Positions 8,734-16,849 of a stretch of 64,000 nucleotides of DNA are shown here, piece after piece. The notes under the pieces are model-generated. The model searched no databases. It was not told the origin of the DNA and saw only the letters and a list, made by a program, of their open reading frames with translations. The position numbers and the translations under genes are program-made. The stretch comes from Bog-473 sp963788585 (GTDB lineage: Bacteria > Actinomycetota > Acidimicrobiia > Acidimicrobiales > RAAP-2), in assembly GCA_963788585.1 (NCBI GenBank), contig CAWBHA010000003.1:2108001-2172000 (forward strand). Direction: 5' to 3'. How positions within the stretch are numbered: the stretch's first letter is position 1; the number at the start of each line of letters is the position of its first letter.

Positions 8734-10872
8734 TCAGTGTTCGCTCAAACTCCGACAGAGCGACATCGGTGCTTTCGTTGGACCGGGCAGATTGGCGACG
8801 GTCACAGGCGGAGGCGGCGATCCTGGTAGCACCTTCGTCGTCTGCACCACGAGAGGTCCGTCGCCGGCCAGATAGTGCCCGAGCATCGTCTGTCCGTACC
8901 AATCGACGACGATGGAGTTGAGATTGGGGTCGGTCAGGACGGATATCTCGAGCTGCGCGTGGAGGAGGGATGTGGGCACCGCGAATGGCCACGAGAAGGC
9001 GGACGGCCAGCTGACCGAGGTGCCGGAGTCCTCGATCTGCAATCGCACCGTGCCCGGACCGGCGGGCTCGATGACCAGCGTGCTCTTCCCGTAGCGCATC
9101 AGCGGTACCGGGCCCGTGAGGTCGCTGACGGGCCGGTTGAAGGCGAATCCGATCCTGTGCGTGAACGCTGCGGACTGCTCGATCGGCTTCCACGTGTAGT
9201 GCTGAAGTTGCTGGCCTGGTACGTCGCGCATGTCGTTGCCGGTCGAGAGATAGAGCCCTGAGCAGTTGTCCATCGCGAAGATCGTTCCCGCCGGCGCCCA
9301 GTAGGGCAGCGTGACTCCTCGTCGGACGGCGTTCGCCAGTGAGTCGATACTGAACGACTTCTGCGTGGAGACGAACCCCGCGTCTTGTGTCATGGTCCAG
9401 GGATTCACGGGAAACGCAGCGATCGCCACATTGGCAGCCACGCAGTAGACAGCGAGCGTGACGACGCCACCCAGCACGAGTCCTCTACGTCGACGAGAGC
9501 TGTTCCCGAGGCGCCGCCAGACTTCGATGAGCCCGATGCTGCTTGCGATGACGAAGAACGGCATGAGATCGGACAAATAGCGCTGTGCGATGTACCCCCA
9601 CAGCAGGACGCCAGCCGCACCGGCGGCGGCGCCGAACAGGATGATCCGGGTCAACCGCACCTGTCCCGGGCCCCTCGGCCGGAACGCGCTGACCACCCCC
9701 CAACAGGCCAGGAGAAGGAGGAGCGGGCTGACGTCAGTGAAGCTGGCCGTCGGATAGGACTGGTCCAGCACCGCGCCGGCCAGCCACCCGGCCGGAGCAC
9801 CAGGCGGAGCGACGAAGGGGAAGATGCCCGAGAGGCGGATACCCAGGGGCTGGAAATAGGCTGCCAAGGTGCTGGGGAGGAACGCGAGACTGAACGCCTT
9901 GCCGCCGTTCGCTGCCAGGAAGTACCGACGGTGCGCGTTGACCGTGGTCCAGACCTGTTCCGCCATCGGCAGGCCCACCGGGATGCCGAACTTGGCGTAC
10001 GTCACGACGCAGCCGAGAGCGAAAGGGACGAGGCCAGCCGCCAGCATGGGGACGAACCACCGCCGATTCGCCGCGCCGCCTCTTCCCAGCGCGAACCAGC
10101 CTGCGATCAGCAAGGCAGCGATCGAACAGGCCCAACCCGGAGGGGATCGGTCGAGCGTGGCGCACAAGATGAGCACGCCGCTGGCAACAACCCTGCCCGT
10201 CGATGGTCGCTCCAAGACGCCCAGGAGCGCGAAGAGGCTGCCGAGGGTGAGCGGGATGCTCCAGGCGACGTCCTCGTTGAAGACGAAAGGCGTTGCCGCC
10301 AGGTACATGATCACCGACCCGCCCATGATGGTGGCCATCAGCGCCCCGTACGATGCGGCCTCCGCCCGTCCGACTACGGCGTCTCCTCGCATGAGAATCC
10401 GAAGACGCCAAAGCATCAGGCCGCTGAAGATCGCCGTCAGGCACCAGGCCGTGAGGATGGAGGGTCCCGTCATCTGACCGTCGAGCCGGCTGGTCACGAG
10501 GAGGATGGGCATGCGAATGATGGAGGGGAACAGGCCGAAGTAGGTGTATTGGTGCCCGTCGTGGACGAACGCCTCGATACCCGCATAGCCGTTGGGCAGG
10601 TACAAGTGACCGTGAAAGAGCGCCCTTGCCTGTAGGTCGTAGAAGTTGTCGTAGCTGACGGACCGGAGGGGGTTCAACGAACCTGACCACAAGTCCCACA
10701 GCGCCCAGAGGTAGATCGGGAGGATGGCCACCGTTCCGAGGACGGCGCCGATGGTGAACCTCCGCCGGCTCAGTTGGGCGACTGATCGATGTTGCGCCCG
10801 TTCCGGCGCCTGCCGAAGCTCACCGCTTGGGAGGGATTCGGATGTTGGAGTGAGGGTGGCCAGATCGACCAC
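8734..10872 (-). CDS. Polytopic GT-C-like membrane protein (paralog 2)
   Basis: This intact 712-residue paralog defines the family best. It starts with a GTG sharing one base with the upstream TAG stop (TAGTG). A cytoplasmic N-terminus carries RRRFT before helix 1. An external loop with DNFYDLQARALFHGHLYLPN follows, then about ten hydrophobic segments, and then a roughly 220-residue extracytoplasmic C-terminal domain with DNCSGLYLSTG and the final SLCRSL motif. An acidic residue in the first external loop is a GT-C hallmark, but I see no match to a named GT family. The neighbours (2OG oxygenase upstream, GT2 downstream) point to glycan assembly at the outer face of the membrane. Confidence 0.7.
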   Translation of the reverse strand: MVDLATLTPTSESLPSGELRQAPERAQHRSVAQLSRRRFTIGAVLGTVAILPIYLWALWDLWSGSLNPLRSVSYDNFYDLQARALFHGHLYLPNGYAGIEAFVHDGHQYTYFGLFPSIIRMPILLVTSRLDGQMTGPSILTAWCLTAIFSGLMLWRLRILMRGDAVVGRAEAASYGALMATIMGGSVIMYLAATPFVFNEDVAWSIPLTLGSLFALLGVLERPSTGRVVASGVLILCATLDRSPPGWACSIAALLIAGWFALGRGGAANRRWFVPMLAAGLVPFALGCVVTYAKFGIPVGLPMAEQVWTTVNAHRRYFLAANGGKAFSLAFLPSTLAAYFQPLGIRLSGIFPFVAPPGAPAGWLAGAVLDQSYPTASFTDVSPLLLLLACWGVVSAFRPRGPGQVRLTRIILFGAAAGAAGVLLWGYIAQRYLSDLMPFFVIASSIGLIEVWRRLGNSSRRRRGLVLGGVVTLAVYCVAANVAIAAFPVNPWTMTQDAGFVSTQKSFSIDSLANAVRRGVTLPYWAPAGTIFAMDNCSGLYLSTGNDMRDVPGQQLQHYTWKPIEQSAAFTHRIGFAFNRPVSDLTGPVPLMRYGKSTLVIEPAGPGTVRLQIEDSGTSVSWPSAFSWPFAVPTSLLHAQLEISVLTDPNLNSIVVDWYGQTMLGHYLAGDGPLVVQTTKVLPGSPPPPVTVANLPGPTKAPMSLCRSLSEH

Positions 10873-11747
10873 TAGCTATGGCGGTCCTTCCGCCGGAATC
10901 GGTCGCGGTGGGCAAGGAGCTTGCTGGCGAAGTCGTCGGAGATGCCCAGGTGCCGCTTCACCCAATCGTACGTACGCAGGAGGCGGGTGTCGGCGAAGAT
11001 GAGGATCGCGTGCGCACCGTCGCCCGGCCGCGATCGGTACTCGGTAGAACGCACCATCGGGTCTTCTTCGACACTGAAGTAGTACAGCGCCAAAGATCGT
11101 CTTGCTGTGCCCTCCGGGCAGAGCATCGGCTCAGGGTGACCGTGGAACGACGTCGGGTCCGTGGTGAAGATCAGCGCTCGATTGGCCACGGGACTGACCT
11201 TCTGGACGCACTCCTTCATGTCGGGGCTCCACAGTTCGAGGTCTCCGCCGTACTCGGGCATCCAGTCTTCGTTGAGATAGAGCAGGAGGTTGGCGCGCCG
11301 CTGCCACGTCCGATAGTGGGGATGGACGGTGAAATCGGCGTGGATGTTGAGGAAACCACCCCTGGTCGACTGGTGAAGACCCCCTCCTTCGAGGGAGGGA
11401 TCCGCGATCAGGTCGTCTGCGCCCAGCAGCTGGCCGACGAAACGGACGAAGCGAGGGGAGTTGAGCTCTTCGAGGATCCGCTGCAGCGTCGGTCCCCACG
11501 TGCCGGGATCGGTGTTGCTGAATTTGCGCTCATTGACGTGCAGATAATTGGTCCACTGCTCGGGGTTGAGCGGTGGGAACTCGGCGATCGCCGCGTTCAA
11601 CGCCTGGGGCTCGAGAAAATCGTCGATAACGATGTGCGGATATGGGGACGCAGTCTGGTATTGAGCTGCCAGGCGCACGACATTCTGTTCGAGATGATCG
11701 AAGTCGAGGACTGGTAGCGGTATCTCGGTTTCCGGTTCAACCGTCAT
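10872..11747 (-). CDS. 2-oxoglutarate/Fe(II)-dependent oxygenase (prolyl-4-hydroxylase-like)
   Basis: The product has 291 residues from ATG 11747 (an in-frame ATG at 11792 is the alternative; the inner start has GGGAG ten bases upstream). The iron ligands are visible as H136-A-D138 in FLNIHADF and H202 in TSFHGHPEP, followed by a 2-oxoglutarate-binding arginine in TARRSLALYY (about R217). This matches the 2OG-Fe(II) oxygenase superfamily members often found in polysaccharide loci, which hydroxylate small molecules, sugars or proteins. It is coupled by a one-base overlap to GT-C-like paralog 2. The substrate is unknown. Confidence 0.85.
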   Translation of the reverse strand: MTVEPETEIPLPVLDFDHLEQNVVRLAAQYQTASPYPHIVIDDFLEPQALNAAIAEFPPLNPEQWTNYLHVNERKFSNTDPGTWGPTLQRILEELNSPRFVRFVGQLLGADDLIADPSLEGGGLHQSTRGGFLNIHADFTVHPHYRTWQRRANLLLYLNEDWMPEYGGDLELWSPDMKECVQKVSPVANRALIFTTDPTSFHGHPEPMLCPEGTARRSLALYYFSVEEDPMVRSTEYRSRPGDGAHAILIFADTRLLRTYDWVKRHLGISDDFASKLLAHRDRFRRKDRHS

Positions 11748-11961
11748 GTTCTCTCTGCTCCCACGCTCTCTTTCGATCGGCCCGTCCGCCATGGTGCCGC
11801 CAAGGACGTTCTCGCTCTACCCCGGGTCCCCGTGGTCGGCGGCCAGATTACCGCGTCGCCGACAGAATGCGAGGTAGCGACCTCCGCATATTCCGTGGTG
11901 ACAGGCATCCGGATGCCCGCGTGGAATGAGCGGTCGCGCCAACATCTCTCAGACCACATGC

Positions 11962-12975
11962 TCAGCGCCCGCCGAAACTGCTCACCACCGCACGGGTGAG
12001 GAAGAGGACGTACCCGCGGGAAAGAACCTCACTATGACGGACGAACAGGTCGGTTCGGTCGAGGCGCCGGTGTAACTTCTTCAGCCCTCGGTAGGGGATG
12101 GTGGGAAGTACATGGTGCTCGAAGTGGTACTCCATTCTCGCCCCGACGAGGTGGTTCTGCAGCCACCCTGCAAAGCTCGTCCGGGCGATCCAGTTAACGG
12201 TGTTCGGGGTGCGCAATCCCCGGTCGAAGTGTTCGGTGATCGTCTTCAAGCGGAGGATCATCGGGTACATGCAGACGATCGGGACGAGCCAGAAGACCGC
12301 GTAGAAGAGGATGCCACGGAGGACTCCCTGAAACAGGAGGAATTGTCCGAGCACTACCAATTGCGTGACGAACTTCCCAATCAAGAGTTGCGGTCTGGCC
12401 AGCAGGCTGGCCGGTGCATCCGAGGTCTCGGAGGTGCCCGAGATCCGGCTGGTCGCTCTCCGGAATGCCGTGACGCCGAGGAGATCCTGGACTAGGAGAC
12501 TGGTGAGCGCACCACGCCGCGCCGGGACCAGGTAGAAGACCCGGTCGGGGTCCCTTTCCTGTCCCAGATAGCGATGGTGGAGGCGGTGTGTGGGACGGTA
12601 CTCCTCCACTGAATTGATCGTCCAGAAGGCAATGCCCCAGTTGCAGAGTCCGTCGTTGAGCGAGCGTGGACCGGCCAGCAGGCCGTGTGCGCCTTCGTGC
12701 ACGATCACGCCGAAAGCATTCATGCGTAGTCCCAACAAGAGGACCAGCAGGACCCCTGCCGGAATCGCCCAGGGAAGGGGCAGGCGGGGAAGGAGATTGA
12801 CAGCAACCAGGAGGATGGCCACTTCGGCCCACAGCGTCCCGATGGCGACGTACGAGTCACGCAACGACGGCTCCGAGAGCTCCCGCAGCTCCTCCGCGCT
12901 GACCAGGTCCGCAAGCTGTTCCCGCCAGAGGCGCTCGCTGCTCGCTGACGCCTCTTTCCCACTTTGCGTCGGCAT
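11962..12975 (-). CDS. Membrane fatty-acid desaturase / hydroxylase family protein
   Basis: ATG 12975 has a good GGGAGG site eight bases upstream, so the longer frame to 13047 is rejected. The 337-residue protein has the three histidine boxes of the integral-membrane di-iron desaturase family: HEGAH (H93, H97), HRLHH (H130-H134) and a C-terminal EYHFEHH. These lie between hydrophobic segments. The family introduces double bonds or hydroxyls into lipid chains, or acts on carotenoids. The family cannot be narrowed from sequence alone. It is divergent from a methyltransferase gene with overlapping -10 elements, and its place in a glycan locus suggests modification of a lipid carrier or lipid anchor. 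Confidence 0.85.
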   Translation of the reverse strand: MPTQSGKEASASSERLWREQLADLVSAEELRELSEPSLRDSYVAIGTLWAEVAILLVAVNLLPRLPLPWAIPAGVLLVLLLGLRMNAFGVIVHEGAHGLLAGPRSLNDGLCNWGIAFWTINSVEEYRPTHRLHHRYLGQERDPDRVFYLVPARRGALTSLLVQDLLGVTAFRRATSRISGTSETSDAPASLLARPQLLIGKFVTQLVVLGQFLLFQGVLRGILFYAVFWLVPIVCMYPMILRLKTITEHFDRGLRTPNTVNWIARTSFAGWLQNHLVGARMEYHFEHHVLPTIPYRGLKKLHRRLDRTDLFVRHSEVLSRGYVLFLTRAVVSSFGGR

Positions 12976-13001
12976 CCTTCGAGGCCCTCCCAGCCACGAA
13001 T

Positions 13002-13010
13002 GTACAGTAC
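13002..13010. promoter_or_regulatory. Overlapping divergent -10 elements between desaturase and methyltransferase
   Basis: The sequence GTACAGTAC at 13002-13010 contains TACAGT on the plus strand and TACTGT on the minus strand, both of the TAnnnT type. Each would give a leader of about 30 bases, with a GA-rich ribosome binding site before ATG 13048 and before ATG 12975. The two promoters would compete for the same DNA. Confidence 0.45.
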
Positions 13011-13047
13011 TCGTCGATCGGCAATCAATCGGGCGAAGGGCCAGCAT

Positions 13048-14037
13048 ATGGAGCCGCCATCGGGCGTCGAGTCAGCGTTTCGGAGTCCCCCCGAGTCAGG
13101 GGGCTCCGAGGAATCCGTCCTGGTTCGCTGCCCGATTTGCCGCTCCGATCGCACCTCGCTCTACCGGACAGATGTCGAGGATCTCGAATACTTCGTTGTC
13201 CCGCCTCGCCATTTCCTGATGCAGAAATGCGGAAACTGCGGTTCGGAGTTCCTCACACCCCGTCCGCTCGAAGCCGAGCTGCCGCCCTTCTATCCGAGCG
13301 ACTATCACGCCTACAACGAAAACCACAGCGGTGTAGCCCGGCTGCTCGTGCAGTTCAGGGCACGTTCGCGGGCTCGGTTCTACGGCCGCCTGATCCAGAG
13401 CCACCCCGGTCGAATTTTCGACGTCGGGACCGGCGACTGCCGGCATTTCGACGAACTACGCCGCTTCCTCGACCTGGAGTGCGCTGGCATTGAGATCCAG
13501 CCGGACGTTGCCGCCAAGGGCCGGGCTCGGGGTTACGACGTCCTCGAAGGTACCCTCGAGACCGCCGATCTGACCGACCACCTCGGAAGATACGACATCG
13601 TCTCCATGAATCACATTCTCGAGCATGTGGTCAGTCCCCATACGATGCTCGAACACGCGCATGATCTCCTGCGGCCCGGTGGCCACGTCATCGGCCAGTT
13701 GCCCACGGTCTCCTCCTGGGAGAACAAGCTCTTCGGTCACAACTGGGGCGGTTACCACTACCCGAGGCATCTCCAGATCCCGTCCAAGGTTGGCCTCGCC
13801 GGCCTCCTCGAGGACACCGGCTTCGCATCGGTCACGATCCGGTCGGCGCCCCACATCCAGACGACCATCTCGCTGCAGAACACGCTCGTCCGACGTGGTT
13901 GGCGACCTCGGATGCAGAATGGCAAGACGCCGGCCTACGGTGCCCTTCTCGTCGCCGCCCTTCCCTATGAATCTGTCGCGTGGGCATGCGACGAGGGAGG
14001 CATCGTCAACTTTCAAGCCCAGAAGCGATCTTCTTGA
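13048..14037 (+). CDS. Class I SAM methyltransferase with N-terminal zinc ribbon
   Basis: ATG 13048 follows GGGCGAAGGG and gives 329 residues. Residues 28-64 form a Cys4 zinc ribbon (CPIC at 28-31, CGNC at 61-64). A class I methyltransferase follows with motif I IFDVGTGDC and the post-motif NHILEHVVSP, DLLRPGGHVIGQLP. This zinc-ribbon/methyltransferase layout is common among C- and O-methyltransferases of sugar and secondary metabolite loci. It ends 16 bases before the convergent GT-C-like paralog 3. It probably methylates a nucleotide sugar or glycan residue; the substrate is not visible. Confidence 0.85.
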   Translation: MEPPSGVESAFRSPPESGGSEESVLVRCPICRSDRTSLYRTDVEDLEYFVVPPRHFLMQKCGNCGSEFLTPRPLEAELPPFYPSDYHAYNENHSGVARLLVQFRARSRARFYGRLIQSHPGRIFDVGTGDCRHFDELRRFLDLECAGIEIQPDVAAKGRARGYDVLEGTLETADLTDHLGRYDIVSMNHILEHVVSPHTMLEHAHDLLRPGGHVIGQLPTVSSWENKLFGHNWGGYHYPRHLQIPSKVGLAGLLEDTGFASVTIRSAPHIQTTISLQNTLVRRGWRPRMQNGKTPAYGALLVAALPYESVAWACDEGGIVNFQAQKRSS

Positions 14038-14053
14038 CCTCTTCCTTAACCGC

Positions 14054-16204
14054 TCAGTGGATCAGGCTCTCACAGAGCGACGGCTGTGACGTGCGTATCG
14101 CCTGCACTCCCAGCGATTCGTCCGGCGAAGTAATGCGGCCGACACTCTGAATCGGTTCGGCAATCGGCAGCGTCGTGGCAAAGCTGCCCGTCCCGCTCAT
14201 GCCTGCGGCAACCTCGTGCGTTTGCGGATCAGTTGTCACGCCGACGGTGTGGATGCCGGGAGCGGCGTGGAACAGGTGGCTCACCACCAGTGACCCCCCG
14301 TGGTAGACACCGAGCGTCATCAAGAGCCGGTCCGGGTCCCTCGTCGGCGCCTCGCTCAACTTCACTGCGTAGTTCCCCGCGCGCACCAGTGCAACCGACT
14401 GTGTCCCAGCTGATGTCGGGTCCTTGAGGGTCACGCGGAACGCATGGTCGAACGGTTGACCGAGCGCCACCGGCAGCCAGGTGGCGCGCTGGTATTGCTG
14501 GCTGGGCACGGTGATGAAGTTCTCCCCGGTCGAGAGATACAGGCCGCTGCAGTTCCCGATCACGTACAGCTGGCCGGCGGGACCCCATGGGGGAAGCGCG
14601 TTGCCCCGCACGACCTCTCCCTGCAGAGGATGCCCGGTCAGATCGCTCAAGGTCTTTTGGGCCTGGACATAGTTGACGACCTGCGTGGTGTCCCACTCGC
14701 TGGGGATCGGGCCGATGGCCATACCGACGTTGGCGACGACACTGAAGAGAGCCAGCACCGCAATGACTGTCAGCACACCGACGCGCAGGAGCCGCCTCCG
14801 CCCTTCCAGCCGGCGGAAGATGTCGGCCACGGCGACGGCGCTGGCCAGAACGAGGAAGGGCACGAAGTCACCCAGATACCTCGGTGCGATGTAGCCCCAC
14901 AACATCAGCGCCGCGCCGGCACTCCCCGCGGCCAGAAGGAGGAGGCGGGTCCGCGCCACCTTCCCGATTGACTTGGGACGAAAGGCGGTGACGAGGCCCC
15001 AGATGCTCAGGAGGAAGAGCAGCGGCGAGGAAGCCGGAAGGCTGGCTGTCCGATAGAGCCGGTCGAAGAGCACACCACCCAACGCCGTCGGTGGACTCGC
15101 CGGGAGGGTGAGATACGGGAAGACGCGACTGAAGCCCAGCCCGCCGGGTCGAAAGTACGTCACGATGTTGGTCGGCACGAAGATCGTGCCTTCCTCTGCG
15201 TCGTGGTTGGCGGCGAGAAACTTCCGCCGGTACGCGTTGTAGTGCGTCCACACCTGCTCGAAGTTCGAGACCCCGAACAGGACCCCGAACTTGGAGTAAT
15301 TGACAATGCAACTGACGACCAGCGGAATGACACCGGCCGCAAGTACCGGGCCGAACCACCGCCGATTTTCTCGACCACCGAGTCCGAGCAGGAACCAGAG
15401 CGCGATGAATCCGGCGCCGACCGCACAGGCCCACCCCGTGGTGGACCTGTCCAGGTTTGCGCACAGGATCAGCACGCCGCTTGCGATCACCCGGCTCCAC
15501 GACGGACGTTCGATCACGCCGAGGAGCAAGAAGATGCTTCCGAGCGTCAGGCAGATGCTCCAGGCGATGTCCTCGTTGAAGACGAAGGGGGTTGCCGCCA
15601 GCAGCATCCAGATCGTCCCGCCCATGATCGCGGCCACGAGAACCCCGAAGGCGCTGGCTTCGGCCCTCCCCATTGCGGAGTCGCCACGAACCAGGAACCG
15701 GACCCGCCACAACGTCAGCGACGCGAACAACCCCGTCAGCAACCAGGCGAGGAGCATGTAGGGCGCGGTCAGCCGACCGTCCAGGCTGCTGGTCACCAAC
15801 AAGATCGGCATCCGGATGATCGAAGGGAAGAGGCCGAAGTACGTATAGGTCCGTCCGTCGTACACGAAGCCCTCGAGACCGAGGGATCCATTGGGCAGCG
15901 ACAGGTGGCCATGGAACATGGCGCGAGCTTGGAGATCGTAGAAGTTGTCTTGGTAGACCGCCGGGCGTAGGAGCTGGAAGGGGCCCCAGTCCGAGAAGAG
16001 GATCCAGGCGAAAGGCACTGCAGTGACCGCGATCGCGATCACGGCCGCCCAGGTGAACCGCCGCCGCCCCCGATCCAACTCCGACCGCGGTTCGCCACCG
16101 TCGGTCGTTGCGGCTGCCGCCGCACCCTCGTCGAGTTCGATCGAGTCGCCCAGCCCGCCCTTGGGGATGGCAACCTGCAGCGAACCGCCAGTACCTGCCA
16201 CCAC
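14054..16204 (-). CDS. Polytopic GT-C-like membrane protein (paralog 3)
   Basis: The GTG at 16204 is preferred because a TACACT -10 element ends eight bases upstream (leaderless). The longer frame reaches GTG 16279. The resulting 716 residues match the length of paralog 2. Shared features are GRRRFT before the first helix, DNFYDLQARAMFHGHLSLPN in the first external loop, about ten membrane segments, GNCSGLYLSTG and a terminal SLCESL. It differs from the other two in an insertion after the NHDAEEG segment and in a shorter, more divergent C-terminal domain, so its acceptor or donor may differ. It is divergent from the GtrA-like gene. Confidence 0.7.
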   Translation of the reverse strand: MVAGTGGSLQVAIPKGGLGDSIELDEGAAAAATTDGGEPRSELDRGRRRFTWAAVIAIAVTAVPFAWILFSDWGPFQLLRPAVYQDNFYDLQARAMFHGHLSLPNGSLGLEGFVYDGRTYTYFGLFPSIIRMPILLVTSSLDGRLTAPYMLLAWLLTGLFASLTLWRVRFLVRGDSAMGRAEASAFGVLVAAIMGGTIWMLLAATPFVFNEDIAWSICLTLGSIFLLLGVIERPSWSRVIASGVLILCANLDRSTTGWACAVGAGFIALWFLLGLGGRENRRWFGPVLAAGVIPLVVSCIVNYSKFGVLFGVSNFEQVWTHYNAYRRKFLAANHDAEEGTIFVPTNIVTYFRPGGLGFSRVFPYLTLPASPPTALGGVLFDRLYRTASLPASSPLLFLLSIWGLVTAFRPKSIGKVARTRLLLLAAGSAGAALMLWGYIAPRYLGDFVPFLVLASAVAVADIFRRLEGRRRLLRVGVLTVIAVLALFSVVANVGMAIGPIPSEWDTTQVVNYVQAQKTLSDLTGHPLQGEVVRGNALPPWGPAGQLYVIGNCSGLYLSTGENFITVPSQQYQRATWLPVALGQPFDHAFRVTLKDPTSAGTQSVALVRAGNYAVKLSEAPTRDPDRLLMTLGVYHGGSLVVSHLFHAAPGIHTVGVTTDPQTHEVAAGMSGTGSFATTLPIAEPIQSVGRITSPDESLGVQAIRTSQPSLCESLIH

Positions 16205-16212
16205 GGTGACGG

Positions 16213-16218
16213 AGTGTA
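16213..16218 (-). promoter_or_regulatory. Leaderless -10 (TACACT) for GT-C-like paralog 3
   Basis: On the minus strand TACACT is followed by eight bases and then GTG GTG GCA. This places the transcription start at or next to the start codon. Confidence 0.4.
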
Positions 16219-16318
16219 GCCAAAAGCGGGTCCGTCCCAGCGGGCGCCCTCCGACGTTGCGATCTCCGTTGTGTTTCACCGCGGGTTGCCGCCGGGGCAG
16301 CGTCGGAACTCGGCCGAG

Positions 16319-16324
16319 TAGCCT
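16319..16324 (+). promoter_or_regulatory. Leaderless-type -10 (TAGCCT) for the GtrA-like gene
   Basis: TAGCCT ends eight bases before ATG 16333 and no ribosome binding site lies between them. Confidence 0.4.
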
Positions 16325-16332
16325 CTGCCACC

Positions 16333-16815
16333 ATGAAGACGGCCCTGGTGCGGCTGTGGCGCTTCTCTCGTACGCCCGATGGCCTCAAGGTGATCCGCTA
16401 CACCGCGGTCTCGGTGATCTCCGCACTTACCTCGCTCGTCATCCTCACCATCGTGTACGGGGTCCTTCGGTTGTGGGGGGAGGTCTTCAGCACTTTGTTC
16501 GCCAATGTCCTGGCCGGTATCCCGTCGTACATTCTCAATCGCCGGTGGGTGTGGGGGAAGTCCGGCCGATCCCACATCTGGAGGGAGATTCTGCCGTTCT
16601 GGGTCATGTCGATAACGGGTATCGGCTTCGCCCTCTACACAGCATCTCTGGCCCACAATTTCGCCAACGCGCACCATCTCCAGCACCTGACTCGGACGGT
16701 GCTGGTCGTCGGAGCCAACATCGCCGCCTTCGGTATCTTGTGGCTCCTCAAGTTCATCATCCTCAACCGGCTCTTCGCACAGATTGCCGATGCCGAGGTC
16801 GGAGCCGAGGCCTGA
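16333..16815 (+). CDS. GtrA-family membrane protein (putative polyprenyl-phosphate-sugar flippase)
   Basis: This 160-residue protein has four hydrophobic helices and the GtrA-like pattern KVIRYTAVSVISALTSL near the N-terminus and NRRWVWGK at about residue 72. The RxWxF/W element is typical of the family. GtrA-like proteins are thought to move polyprenyl-phosphate-linked sugars across the membrane. It fits between the GT2 enzymes that would make such donors and the GT-C-like proteins that would use them. It converges on the YfhO-like gene. Confidence 0.85.
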   Translation: MKTALVRLWRFSRTPDGLKVIRYTAVSVISALTSLVILTIVYGVLRLWGEVFSTLFANVLAGIPSYILNRRWVWGKSGRSHIWREILPFWVMSITGIGFALYTASLAHNFANAHHLQHLTRTVLVVGANIAAFGILWLLKFIILNRLFAQIADAEVGAEA

Positions 16816-16849
16816 ACTGACGTCCCGAAGCAGAGGACGGCCGCGAGGT

